The notes beneath the pieces are model-generated. The model worked only from the letters and a program-made list of their open reading frames with translations, made no database searches and was not told the DNA's origin. 64,000 nucleotides of DNA. It comes from Leptidea sinapis (taxonomy: Eukaryota > Arthropoda > Insecta > Lepidoptera > Pieridae). Made by a program: the position numbers and the translations under genes. The stretch is from positions 8,543,001 to 8,607,000 of the forward strand of contig NC_066312.1 in assembly GCF_905404315.1 (NCBI RefSeq), given 5' to 3'. Position 1 is the stretch's first letter; the number at the start of each line of letters is the position of its first letter. Of the stretch, positions 31,646-42,775 are shown in pieces.

Positions 31646-31968
31646 CTAGCGAACCCGACAGACGTCCTGTACACACGTCTTAAATGAGAAAAATCGATCC
31701 AGCCGTTAGGAGGAGTTCACTAACATACACATGAGCAGGATAATTATATTATATGGACGGAATTGAGAATCTAAACCAATCTCAAATTCACTGGAACAGA
31801 CAAAAAATCATCAAAATGGGACCATCCGTTTAAGAGGTAGTTCAATTGTGAATCTAAACCATTCTCGAATGCACCTGAAGACATTCAGAAAGTTTCATTA
31901 AAATCGGTCCAGCCGTCTAGGAGGAGTTCAGTGACATACACACGCACACAAGAAATATATATATAAAG
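31646..31968 (-). mobile_element. Helitron-like element
   Basis: CTAGCGAACCCGACAGACGT to TATATATATAAAGA, then T. The phrases TCCAGCCGTTAGGAGGAGTT and TCCAGCCGTCTAGGAGGAGT each occur once, suggesting a duplicated 5' segment. No ORF. Confidence 0.65.
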
Positions 31969-32112
31969 ATTAAGATGTCTGTTTGTTACTCTTTCACGTC
32001 TATTTAGCTGACCATCATGAATTTCCACACGCGTGGTTGTCAGGGATACTTTTCATCCCCAAATATTGAAACTATTAAACTCGGACGAAGTCACAGGTAA
32101 AAGCTATAATAT
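31969..32112 (+). repeat. Helitron-like scrap
   Basis: AAACTCGGACGAAGTCACAG then GTAAAAGCTATAATATAATA is the reversed start of the CCCGCGACTT-type repeat of 29561-30040. Confidence 0.45.
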
Positions 32113-32267
32113 AATATATATATAATATAATAAAAGTAAAAAAATTTTCGCCTTCCGTTATTTCAACATCAAAGTTTTTTTGATCATCATAAGCTATAAG
32201 ACATTGGTTTTTCTTTTTAATTAAAAATAAAGTTTATTTAAGCGCACAAATCAAGTTTGATAACAAA

Positions 32268-32450
32268 ATTTTATGAACGATGCGGGACTCGAACCCACGA
32301 CCTCTGGCGTTCCGTGCCAGTGCTCTGCCAACTGAGCTAACTGTTCGAGTGACGTATCGTCATAAAATCTTGTATGCTTTGTTCAACTCTCAGGTTGTGG
32401 CTTCATCTACAGGATCCACTTTACAGTTGTTGATAACCTGCAAATTATTT
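32268..32450 (-). repeat. Inverted copy of the 30818-31040 segment with tRNA-like module
   Basis: It matches the tRNA-like module and the ~150 bp before it in the TIR element, in reverse. On the plus strand ACTCTCAGGTTGTGGCTTC, TCCACTTTACAGTTG and GATAACCTGCAAAT follow the module. The tRNA-like part is 32274-32346 and differs from the first copy at only a few bases. The 134-codon ORF starting MRDSNPRPLAFRASALPTE reads through the antisense of this module and is not a gene. Confidence 0.75.
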
Positions 32451-32764
32451 GCATATTCAATAAGATTAACACTTTTAATTGGTATGTATTTTATCATAAC
32501 ATTATGTTGGCAGGTGTTAAAACCTAATTTATTACCTTATCTTATATCAAAATTAAGCTTTCATTACGAACACAGTCTCATGTCATGTGTCTACAAGAAA
32601 TATGTTTTCAATCCGCTTGAATTTTTGATAAATTATATCCTTGGCAGAAACTTTTCAGATAACCCACCCGCATATTTTTTATGATAAAATTTGATATAAA
32701 ATACCTTTCAACTATTAAACGGTCAAGTAAAGATTGCTTTCCATTCTGATCTTAGGCAATTACC

Positions 32765-32983
32765 ACCAGTGGGAGGCTCCTTTGCACAGAATGCCGGCTA
32801 GAATATGGGTACCACAACGGCGGCTATTTCTGCCGTGAAGCAGTTATGTGTAAACATTACTGTGCTTCGGTCTGAACGGCGCCGAGCTAGTGTAATTACT
32901 GGGCAAATGAGACTTTACAATTTACATCCTATTACCATCAGCTGAACGTTCTGCTCATCTCATCCCTTATTTTCATAAAAAAA
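32765..32983 (+). mobile_element. Family A element with internal deletion
   Basis: CACCAGTGGGAGGCTCC to TTATTTTCATAAAAAAA, with ~80 bp lost between GAGACTTTACA and CCTATTACCATC. AATTAC lies before the start and after the tail, a possible 6 bp target duplication. Confidence 0.78.
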
Positions 32984-33350
32984 TTACTTTATTGCTATCA
33001 GAAACCATTAGTTAACATTAATTCAATTTATCTTTTACTGTAGTTAACAGCTACGACGCTTTGAGATGAGATTAAATTACTTAGATTAGAAGCGCTGTGT
33101 AGAAAAATCTCCATCTTTATGTTAACTACATAACAGCCTTTCAATACCTAGTCGAAGAATGCTCGAATTGTTGGTGATTTCTTAGTTGTGGGCTTATTGT
33201 AATTATTGTCTTATACCTCATTTAGATTCAGTTCACAGCCATCATCGCTGCACAAATTATAGGTATTGTGCGGCAGTTAAAATAAAAATCCTTTAATCGT
33301 ATATTGTGCTCACTTGCGCTGAGAGCTTGGATATTCCTCTATATTACTGC

Positions 33351-33607
33351 CCTTACAAAGAAACTTGGTATACAGAATAAACCAAGAATATACAAAATGT
33401 TTACTATGTCGTTGACAACACTGTCAATACAATGATAATTCTGAAAGTTTTCCGAATGTCAAGCAGCCTAGCAAATAAACGCAGGAAACGTTATAGGTAC
33501 GTCCGAATAAACCAATCACAAGCAAAATGTCTATTTGTAAACATTTTGCATATTCTTGGGTTATTCTCAGGTATAACTTTATACCAAGTTTATTTGTAAG
33601 GCTGTAG
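33351..33607 (-). mobile_element. Short TIR element, inverted relative of 30563-31166
   Basis: Left CCCTTACAAAGAAACTTGG and right AAGTTTATTTGTAAGGCTG pair. The sequence is the reverse complement of the outer parts of the element at 30563 (for example TAAACGCAGGAAACGTTAT, ACGTCCGAATAAACC) and lacks the ~345 bp centre with hairpin and tRNA-like module. Confidence 0.72.
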
Positions 33608-33689
33608 AAATATTATCATAATAGGATTAGCTACACACATGACAAACACTCTGATGATGGCAACGGTAACTTAAAGTTTATTTTACTTA

Positions 33690-34034
33690 CTAGCTGACCC
33701 GGCAAACGTTGTTTTGCCATATAAAGTATAATTCACGCGATAGTTTTATAAGTAATAAAATATTGCCTATATTATAGCCTGTACATCATTTTGTTCTATT
33801 GTCAATAGTTTTTGCAGCGCACGCAAAAATAGGTTTTCGATTTTACACCTTGTGTTACAAAATAGCAATTTTATAACGGATCCCTAATTTTGAAAAAAAA
33901 ACATAGTTTATAGCCTTCCTCGATAAATGGACTACCCAACACTGAAAGAATCATTCAAATCGGACCAGTAGTACCAGAGATTAGCGCGTTCAAACAAACA
34001 AACAAACACTGCAGCTTTATAATATTAGTATAGA
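33690..34034 (-). mobile_element. Helitron-like element, first of three in tandem
   Basis: CTAGCTGACCCGGCAAACGT preceded by A; the end TTATAATATTAGTATAGA is followed by T. The interior has ATTCAAATCGGACCAGTAGT and a (CAAA)n run. It reads TC to CTAG on the minus strand. Confidence 0.75.
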
Positions 34035-34040
34035 TTATAA

Positions 34041-34415
34041 CTAACTGACCCGACAGACGTTGTTTTGTATATAATAAATAAAATAATGTTTTTTATTAAT
34101 TTGTCAATAATATTTCATATCATCAAGAATTATTTCATAAAATATGCACCCTGCTGTCGTAATGAAATTGTTTCACAGCAGAACTGTCAAACCGTGCGTC
34201 AATAAATTCTCTCATAGAAATTATGTATGGACACATCAAAGGAAAAACAAATTTGTTGTTTTTATTTAATTTAGCAGCATTTTCCTATTTATTCACTTTT
34301 TAAACCTTCTCTGGACTTCCACAAATAATTCAAGATCAAAATTAGCCAAATCGGTCCAGCCCTTCTCGAGTTTTAGCGAGACTAACGAACAGCAATGCAT
34401 TTTTATATATATAGA
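34041..34415 (-). mobile_element. Helitron-like element, second in tandem
   Basis: It starts CTAACTGACCCGACAGACGT (CTAG changed to CTAA) six bases after the first. It shares AATGAAATTGTTTCACAGC and GTGCGTCAATAAATTCTC with 41015-41373 reversed, and its far end (AGCGAGACTAACGAACAGC, TATATATAGA) with 6789-6982. It therefore combines two 5'-end types. Confidence 0.75.
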
Positions 34416-34428
34416 TTATATTTTAGTA

Positions 34429-34475
34429 CTAGCTGAATGCAAATGTTGTCCTATCAGCTATTAATATAGCAAAAA
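34429..34475 (-). mobile_element. Helitron-like 3' end, third in tandem, remnant
   Basis: CTAGCTGAATGCAAATGTTG follows 13 bases after the second element. Homology fades quickly. Confidence 0.5.
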
Positions 34476-34689
34476 TATTGCAAGTTTTCAAATATAGCAG
34501 GATACAATTTTTTTAGGAATCGGTTATAACTGCAATAGAGTGGATAACAAAACATATATTTCCAGAAAACAAAAATGCTTACAAATGACAAAAAGAACCG
34601 AAATTCCACTAAAATACTCCGATTTTCTGGGTAAAAAAATTTTAAAATGCAGAAATAACTCAAGACGAAATTTGCTATGATTTAAATAT

Positions 34690-35190
34690 GGCGTTAATGT
34701 ATATTTTAAAAATAGTCAATAAAGATATAATTGTTGGTGATATGTGTTTAAATAGGTTGTGTTCCATAAATCTAAGAGAAATTCTAATAAAATTTAACGT
34801 GTGACGTATATAAGATTTGCATAATAGAAGCGGGCATCCACAGGTATGTCCCAGTAAATATCATTTACATGGCAATCTAACAGTTGAAATGGATTTCGTT
34901 CTCATCTTTGTAGGGTTTTATTTACTACGTTCTTGCTCTTCTGTGTGTTATTCCTTCGACGGAAGCCGTTAATAAAATAGCGTGTATTTTTTAAATTTTA
35001 TTTTCTTGTTTGTTTGCATCTATTGGTTTCAAAAAGGATGCTTACTACAATAAATAATTGAAAACCGCATTTCAACGGGCTTGCCAATAATTATTGAGAT
35101 AATAAAATATTAGTATTTTATTCACATAAATTTTTCTGTTTAAATTTCACTGAAACAAAAAAAGGATTGTGTGGTTTTATGAAACCACCG
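34690..35190. other. No recognised feature
   Basis: AT-rich, no ORF, no repeat family that I can name. Confidence 0.4.
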
Positions 35191-35192
35191 TA

Positions 35193-35603
35193 AAAGTGAA
35201 ACTTCTTTTCACATTATATACATTTAACTAAAATTTTTTGGAATAATATTCCATTAAGGGTATAAAAATCTCATCAATTTTAATTTTATCTTTGAAAAAT
35301 TGGACTAATAATGGGAAATAATGAAAGTGGACTAAGTGTCCAACTAATATTTTTATTGAACTCTGTGTCTTAGCCCTGCTTAAAAATATTATAGTGAAAA
35401 GGATTACATTAAACACTGACAAACAACATTTTACATTAAACATTGACAAAAACTAACAAAATAGCGTGGAGCACTGGCACAAATGAGTAATAGTCTGTAC
35501 ACTACACGGTTAGCTGTCGCGGACTATAGGCGCCGCCTGACCGTCACGCGACATGCAACAAACAGACGAAAAAGTTGAGACGATGTAATAAAAGTTTCAC
35601 TTT
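35193..35603. mobile_element. 411 bp MITE with AAAGTGAAACTT ends
   Basis: The left AAAGTGAAACTTCTTTTCAC and the reversed right AAAGTGAAACTTTTATTAC pair. The last ~130 bp are CG-richer (GGCGCCGCCTGACCGTCACG) than the rest. No transposase. Flanks are TA-rich; the target duplication is unclear. Confidence 0.65.
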
Positions 35604-35609
35604 AATAAA

Positions 35610-36950
35610 ATAAAGAACTAATCATAATACGTATTAATATTTACTAATTAAAATTCCTCGGGAATCCAGCTCTTGCACTCTATATTTAAATGAGTTGCGA
35701 GAAAAACTTTCGAGCCGCAAACGCTTCAAATTCGTTTATTATTGAAATAAGCTAAAGTTGAACATATATTTCACTATTTTTCATAAAAAATGTAAACATT
35801 AAAAAAATTACGAGTAAATCTTTTGCTTTGAAACCAGGGATAGGTCTTATATATTTTAATTAAGAGTCCGTTAACCTAGTCTAGTGAATATATTTTTTTA
35901 TCACCCAAATTCATTTTCAACACACCTCTTAAATAGCATTAACTGAATAGATATTTGTATTGGTTTCAGTCTGATTAGAAGAGACCGTACATTAATAATT
36001 ATAATATTTATCCATAGCTCTACATTTACATCAACGGCCCACCCTCACTTTGTCCCTTGCATTTGACAAGCAGTTGACAGTTCAAAACTATCCAATACCG
36101 TAGTATAGTCTTAATACATAAATATCCATGCCTACTCTGTGGTACAATAGTTCATTGAGCCTCCGTTTAGATATCAAATCACTTTATAAATATTAACATT
36201 CCTAAGATTGAAGGAACAGTGTGCAATGATCATGATTGTAAAAGGCCGTCCTGAAAAACGACAGATTCCGTTCAATTTTTGTTCCGTCATTGTAAGAGTA
36301 TTAATATACTATATATATATGTGACGTAATCGTCACATAATCAAAACTTTTACTTTTAGAATTACACCAAAACTTCACAATAAATGGTAATCCTTCGATA
36401 TTCAATACCATTTTCTACAAAAACGACGTCAGAGTGAAGTTCGACCATCGTTTCAGGAAAAATTACAAGAAAATTTTACCATAAAAAAATTCATTAACAT
36501 ATAGCCTTTTTGCGTTTAGGTTAATTATTTTTTTTCACTCCCAACAACAAAAATAAGTAGAATCAAAATATGATGAAATTAGGTCATTCTAGGAAATAAT
36601 TCAGCCACATAATAATATGAATTATTAAGTATGTTGTTATTTTAGAAATTAAAAATAATACTCACAATAATCTTAAGCTATTTACCGAATAAAAAGAAAA
36701 ACTATTGTAAAGAATAAAAATATTTTAATACGGAAAACAAATTTCAAATTGTGCTTTATAAAAATGCTCGCAAAATCGTTTGCCTCCAGCCTCAGAGGCT
36801 CAGTGTCATCTCAGCTAGCGCAGCGAGAGGACGTATCACTCACACGTTATTCTGACAATAACGTGTACAGTTTTGCTAGCAGAAATTCCGTAACGAAAAT
36901 AACCTAACACTTACTTACTAGATGTATATAGATATTTCGGCACGGTCATT
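35610..36950. other. 1.3 kb mostly featureless
   Basis: AT-rich. A short palindrome TATGTGACG-TAAT-CGTCACATA lies at about 36319-36340. 36775-36870 is less AT-rich (CTCAGCTAGCGCAGCGAGAG) and might be regulatory, without further support. Confidence 0.4.
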
Positions 36951-36954
36951 ACAG

Positions 36955-37045
36955 TTGCCGTGGAACAGCAGTTATCACGTACGCTTTTTGTGCAGAAGGT
37001 CCCAGATTCGAGCCTGGGGTACATCTTGACTTTTTTTAATTTCTT
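36955..37045 (+). mobile_element. tRNA-related SINE-like fragment
   Basis: TGCCGTGGAACAGCAGTTATC then a B-box-like CCCAGATTCGAGCCTGGGG and TACATCTTGACTTTTTTTAA. The hairpin CCCAG/CTGGG around the B box resembles a T arm. The A box is poor. Confidence 0.5.
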
Positions 37046-37632
37046 TATTTTTTTATCAAGTTTTTTTAATTTTTATTACTATTACAAGCATTTTTATTTA
37101 GTTTCACCTGTCCCATTGTCTGTCTGTAATCAAATCTTGCAAGTTAAATTTTACTCACTTCCCGTTTGCTTTTTTTAAAATTAATTTTGTCAAAAAAAAA
37201 ATACTGCATCAATAAATAATTATGATTGCATAAGTTGATAAAAAATGCTATGCAATAGCTTTACCGCGGCAGTCCCCGAGTGCCACACGTCTTTTTATTA
37301 TCAGAATCACGGAATTGCCAATTAGGAATCAGAAAAAGCTCTATGTCGATAATTTAGTACAGCATTGAAGTTTCAATATTTTTTTGAACGAAGACCAGCG
37401 ACCAACAAGCATTTTTATGTTAATTTTATTTCGAAAAATAATGTGATCCCAGTAGATAAACCGCTCTTAAAATTTCTTTGTTTTGTTAGTAGTAAACGCC
37501 GGCAACTTCGTCTGTGTTTATTTTCTAAAGCAGTATCAAATAGGTACAAAATTTTTGGGTAGTTCGTATTTCCACAGCACTCTAAAACGACACTATATCG
37601 GTTTATGACGTTAGTGTGCCTAAACGAACAGA

Positions 37633-38011
37633 AAACGACTTCAAATACACTATTCCAAAACAATAGATATAATGTGCAATAAAAAGTATAAAAATAATTG
37701 CGTATTTTTATACAATCTAATTAATAAATGTAATTCTAGTTAAGATTATTGTTATTTTTGGAATCGGTGTCCTTCCGCCGCGACCCGCTTTCGCCTCTCG
37801 CCTCCTCACGACTCAAGCACATCTCACCAATAACTATGTATGTAGTAACAAACCTATTTTGGATGGCACCGACTCCAAAAATTACAATAATCGTAACTAG
37901 AATTACATTAATTAATTAGATTGTATAAAAATAGTTATAGTACTTTTTAGTGCACATTATATCTATTGTTTTGGAATAGTTTTGGAATGGTTTTTGAAGT
38001 CGGTTGTATTT
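37633..38011. repeat. Long palindrome: ~140 bp arms, ~95 bp CG-rich loop
   Basis: The left arm runs from AACGACTTCAAATACACTAT to TTTTTGGAATCGGTG. The right arm is its near-exact reverse complement, from GCACCGACTCCAAAAATTAC to TTTTTGAAGTCGGTTG. The loop (about 37775-37867) is CG-rich, with CCTTCCGCCGCGACCCGC and TCGCCTCTCGCC. It forms the left end of a GAAGTCGGTT-family element. Confidence 0.8.
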
Positions 38012-38690
38012 TTGTTAAATTTTTTTTATTTAATGATTTTTAATGAATTTAAAGTACACAAACTAACAATTTGTCTAAATATGTATAGATATACTAAATT
38101 ATTCAATGCAGCAATGAACGTAAGTGCTTTGCAATTTGATTACAGACAGTTAGAAATTCTGCCACAGATCGCACCTTTACTGTATAAGTCGTTAACGAGT
38201 CCCATTAATCATCATATTCGACTGCGACAATTACTTGACCATAAATATGTTATGGTAGATGACTTAAATATCCGGATAGCATAAAAAAGATTGGGCCGAG
38301 TATCGTTAATTTGCTCCTAAGAATTGAAGAGTTCCGTTACTTTGTCATGGATTCCGTAATCAGGATCTAACCAAACTCTCACCAAACTATCTTTGAAGTA
38401 TATCCTTTCCAATAAAAAAAGAATCATTCAAATCGGTTGGCGCGATATTGAGTTATTCGTAAATTTATCATCCACTTTGCTATACGTATGTATAGCAAAT
38501 TTAAGACTTATGGTTTTCTCATGGATCCCATTGTCAGATCTGGACCAAATTACAATGGGACCACACGGGAAGCACCAGCTTTTAAATAAAAAATAATTAT
38601 CAAAATCATTCACCCAGTCTCAAATTAGAAGTTTTCAAATTCACCCAGAGTACCTCCTCCTTTTTTGAAGTCGGTTAAAAATATTCAATA
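38012..38690 (+). repeat. GAAGTCGGTT-family body
   Basis: It runs from the palindrome to a terminal CCTCCTCCTTTTTTGAAGTC. It shares ATCCGGATAGCATAAA, GTATCGTTAATTTGCTCC, AATCGGTTGGCGCGATATTG and TTTTCTCATGGATCCCATTG with 46950-47390. The ORF 37982-38284 lies inside it and is not clearly coding. Confidence 0.65.
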
Positions 38691-38699
38691 TACACAGGG

Positions 38700-39235
38700 C
38701 ACATCTACGACTTCATTAGGTTAATAATTTGATTTTGGCAATAAAAGAAAAATTGCTGAATACAATTTTCAAGTTAATTCATGTTATTTCCCACTAGTTT
38801 TATAAGCTCTCGAGAACATTGTTCGAATTCAGAATATTTGAGTACGTACGTAACGAGGCTTAAACATGTTGCAGGGAGAAGGAAACCTAATAAGATCATT
38901 GTTGTGCAACGAATAATACGTCCATAGTTCCAAACGAGTCTGTACAATGTATAGTGATATTTCGTATACATATTATATTTCATGTTTCACCGCTTATAAC
39001 TGTTACACCAATCATATTGTTCGTTGTTCTGTTAATTTAGTTTCAAATAGAACATAGCTTATAACAATTATCTTCACTTTTAATTTAATCGTCGATTTGA
39101 TCAATGCTACGATATGATTTGTCCTGAGGGCTACAGGGTAGGTGTTTGTTTTTATTTATATTAGAGGGCGCAAACGGGCACTGAGATGAGGAGCGGTGAA
39201 GCAAGCAAGGAATAAGTTTATTCGGAAATAAAATA
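38700..39235. other. No recognised feature
   Basis: AT-rich; nothing identified. Confidence 0.4.
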
Positions 39236-39240
39236 CGCGG

Positions 39241-39325
39241 CAAATGAGACTTAACATCTTATGTCTCAAGGTGACGAGCGCAATTGTTGTGCCGCTCAAA
39301 ATTTTTTGGTTTATTAACAATACTG
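39241..39325 (+). mobile_element. Family A internal fragment
   Basis: CAAATGAGACTTAACATCTT to CCGCTCAAAATTTTTTGG, 85 bp, both ends missing. Confidence 0.7.
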
Positions 39326-39329
39326 GTCA

Positions 39330-40530
39330 TGCCCTTCGACCTGCCTGTAGAGCTTGAGGTGAAGAAGCAGCTGACTGAGAGGGAGCCCACCTGCTCTTTT
39401 TAGATTGTAGTTCAATCTCTGTCAAGTCGATAATATCAGTACCCTTATACATAACTTATGCAAAACACAGCAGTCTATAATTTTTTTCAGTTTCCTACAA
39501 ATCCAAGTTGGTTTTCACTAATATTAAATGGACTGCGCAGGCGGCGCCGGTTCCTTTTACGTTTCGCCTCGCCTTTTTCTACACTAATGAAAATCAAAAG
39601 GTAAAAAAAATCTTTGATCAAATTAAGGTTGAAATTCCGAACAAACAGCTGTCATATTAAACTTTCCTTCGCAACCATTCGCAACATAAATGAATTAGAG
39701 TAGGTATAGAAACTTTTAGAAAATAGAAATGACAAACAATGATGTACGGGACGAAACTTCGAAACGAATGGAACCGTAGCAACCAAACTTGTTCGAAACT
39801 TCGTTTTTCGTTGAATAAGATTAGACCTACTGAACTGGACTTCAAATAAGTGATTGACACTATTAATAATGATTGATGTGTCCATAGTAATTTTCGGACT
39901 ATTTTTTTTTAAATTGAGCTGCAAACTCTTTGGAACCTACAAGTTAATACTGGCTGGTAAAGATGAAATATTGAGTTGATTAAAATAATAATAATAAGAA
40001 AGAATATCTATAGTGTTTTAGCAATGAATGTTGTCAGAAGATATATGCGGTAGAAGACACACAATGAAGCGACGTCTCTACGCAACGCCAAGTGATCCAG
40101 TATACACCTTCACACTCTTTATTGAACACCCAGCAAAATACGTAGCGTTTCGTCTATAAAATGAAAGCGCTTCTTTAAACATAATTGCTAGTTTCACACC
40201 CAATTTCAGATCACTTCCTCAAAGGAAATTATATATTCAAACTCAGTGCAGTTAGCGGTCAATTTCATTAGTCTTTCCATTTGCGACGAGGCTACGATAA
40301 TGGATAGACACAGGAACTAATAATAATATATCTAGATTTATCTCACATTACTTTGATATTTTATAAGAAAGTGGAAAGTAACTCCAAAATAAAGATTACT
40401 TTCATCGTTATGATTTCAACATAAAAATATCGATTTCAAACATTTACTTAAACTCAAGGTCAATATTTTTTTTTTTATATTAAATAATAAAATCAAAGAC
40501 ATCGTATTTCTTTACATTAAAGATAAATAT
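39330..40530. other. Mostly unassigned
   Basis: GTCTCTACGCAACGCCAAGTG at about 40074 resembles a phrase at 62720 and is probably a LINE scrap. Otherwise no signal; minus-strand ORFs of 67 and 90 codons at 39650-39924 overlap each other and look like chance. Confidence 0.4.
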
Positions 40531-40534
40531 TATA

Positions 40535-40680
40535 GTAATAATATTGACACACTTTTAACACTAATTATCTTGCCCCAAATTAGGTATGTATAGCCTGTGT
40601 TATGGGTTGCAAGACAACGATATATTTAATGCAATATACTTACTTAAACATACATACATACAAACATATATTGTAATAAT
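40535..40680 (-). mobile_element. tRNA-derived SINE 3' half, inverted
   Basis: TATTGACACACTTTTAACAC, then CTTGCCCCAAATTAGG, and ACTTACTTAAACATACATAC: the reversed body and tail of the SINE at 9448. The tRNA head is missing. Confidence 0.72.
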
Positions 40681-41014
40681 GAAACACACTTAAAAATGGT
40701 ATGTTATTCTTATTCATTGGATTCAAAATCGAAAACAAGCTTTGTTGTGGATAAAATTTACATTTATTTAATTCAATAATTTCCAAAAGTTCATAGTTCA
40801 CCTCATAACATTAATATGTAGAAACAGGGCTTAGTTGTCGTGAATCTAGTTACGGGTACCCGGTACAGCTAGTTCTCCAATAAATTGTAAACTTGGTGCC
40901 TATTTTAGCATATGGATACATCATGCCATACTTACAAAATATAATAATGAATGGCTTTTCAGGAATATACTCACCACGTAGCCTTTATCTACCGCCAGCC
41001 TTAAAAGTAAAATC

Positions 41015-41373
41015 TTAATATATATATAAATTACGTGACACATTGTTTGTCCGCGATGGACTCTTAAACTAATGAACGGATTTTAATGGGGATAACTTCA
41101 TGGAGTACAGTTTGGTCTAACTTGAGAGATAGGATAGTTTTTATTTCGATTCGGGACCCATAATTATTTTTATTTTCAATATTTGTTTCGTATGGACATA
41201 TTTTCTATAAGAGAATTTAGTGACGCACGGTTTGATAGCTGTGAAACAATTTCATTATAACAAAAGGGAGCATTTATGAAATAATTCTTGATGTTTTTAA
41301 ATATTATTGGCAAATTCTTATAAAACAGTATTTTTTTTATTATCTACAGAACAACGTCTGTTGGGGCAGCTAG
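41015..41373 (+). mobile_element. Full-length non-autonomous Helitron-like element
   Basis: It begins TCTTAATATATATATAAATT after an A and ends GTCTGTTGGGGCAGCTAG before a T, matching the TC...CTAG structure and A/T insertion site of Helitrons. 359 bp, no ORF. It is collinear with 55565-55913 at high identity. Confidence 0.82.
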
Positions 41374-41379
41374 TAGTTA

Positions 41380-42370
41380 TATAGTTTACATAGTTATTTA
41401 TTTTTAATTCTTAGTAAACTTATTTTGTAGGTATCTAATAATTTAAAGTCGATATGTTTGAAACCTTTTAAGGCATGTTGCAATGCGTTGGGCATTTCTT
41501 GAGGTGGGGAGAAAACTATTTACGCAATTTCAATGGTTTTCTAACCAATCAAGCAATCAATGCTATTTTCTACGTAGGTAATTAAAAAAACTAAAATTAC
41601 AATACTGAACATGATCTCTCTTCTTTCGAAGTTCATTCTTTTTTCATTACGATACTTGCAAATCAAGAGAGAGATTAAGATATTGATGAAATTTAAAATC
41701 CAATATTGTTTTTAAATGAATGGAACTAAAAAGTATATACCTAGTCTTGCCATAAATACTGAAATAAATAAAAAAAAAATCTATTACAAATAACATTCAT
41801 TACTTTTACAGTGTTAGCATAATTAACATTTTTCGTGTTAATTTCGAAATATTTACAAAAAAATCAACGTCGTATATCAACAACAAATACTCGTACAATA
41901 ATGAGACCTAGGTCATTCGATGCAGTACTTTTTTCTGATTCGAATGATGTAAAAAACGTATTTTCGAATTTTTCAAGATACGACAAGATCGCTTTCCGGC
42001 GTCGATATACTCTGTCTCCTTCGTTCCATAGCTCTGTAACGGTCGGTCGTTATAAGTGAAGCCGGTCTTATGCAACAGACAAAACATAAGGAGTCACTCT
42101 TTGTTAAGACAGGATTTTACTGTTTAGTGAATAGTTTTCAGTATTAGCTAAGGGAAGAATGTAAGACTAGTTAATATTGTCAAGAAAAACGTAAACTATG
42201 GGTTACGTGATTTTAATGGCATTTTCATGTTTATAGGGCTCGTGACGGCTCACCATCAATGCAAGGTCAAAATGTATTACCGCATGCGAAATAGCCCGTG
42301 CGTTGCAGTCATTATATTAATACTTAGACTTTATTACACCTGTCTAGGTAAACAAATAAGAACTTATAGG
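41380..42370. other. Unassigned, AT-rich
   Basis: An ORF of 74 codons at 41835-42059 and one of 80 at 42227-42469 show no recognisable domain; the second runs into the family A copy. Confidence 0.4.
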
Positions 42371-42679
42371 TCTTTTTTTATGAAAATAAGGGACGAGACT
42401 CAAGACGTTCCGCTGATGGTAACTGATACGCTTTGCCCATTACAATGCAGTGCCGCTGAGATGAGCTGAGGAATAACCCTAAATTCTGAGCGGCACTACA
42501 ATTGCGCCCGTCAACTTGAGATGTTAAGTATTATTTGCCCAGTAATTTCACTAGCTGCGGCGCCCTTCATACCGAAACACAATAATGTTTACACATTACT
42601 GCTTCACCGCAGAAATAATCGCTGTTGTAGTACCCACAATCTTGTCTGCATTCGGTGCAAAGGAGCCTCGCACTGGTAG
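42371..42679 (-). mobile_element. Family A element, inverted, near full length
   Basis: TCTTTTTTTATGAAAATAAG to GAGCCTCGCACTGGTA. A short insertion GATGAGCTGAG replaces the usual GATTCTTGA segment. Confidence 0.78.
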
Positions 42680-42775
42680 TAAAATTATATGTCTTTATTT
42701 GTGGGTAATTTATAACACAGAATCTAACCCGCGACTTTGGCTACGTAGATTCCTTTTGGTGGTAGTGTTTAGGGA

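Noticed and set aside
32274..32346. Functional tRNA gene
   Set aside because: The boxes are good, but the anticodon loop lacks U33 and the sequence is repeated with its flanks at 30959, so it is a repeat module.
32280..32684. 134-codon ORF beginning MRDSNPRPLAFRASALPTE
   Set aside because: The start is the antisense of a tRNA-like module. Such translated tRNA-antisense peptides are common false proteins; the rest is repeat flank.
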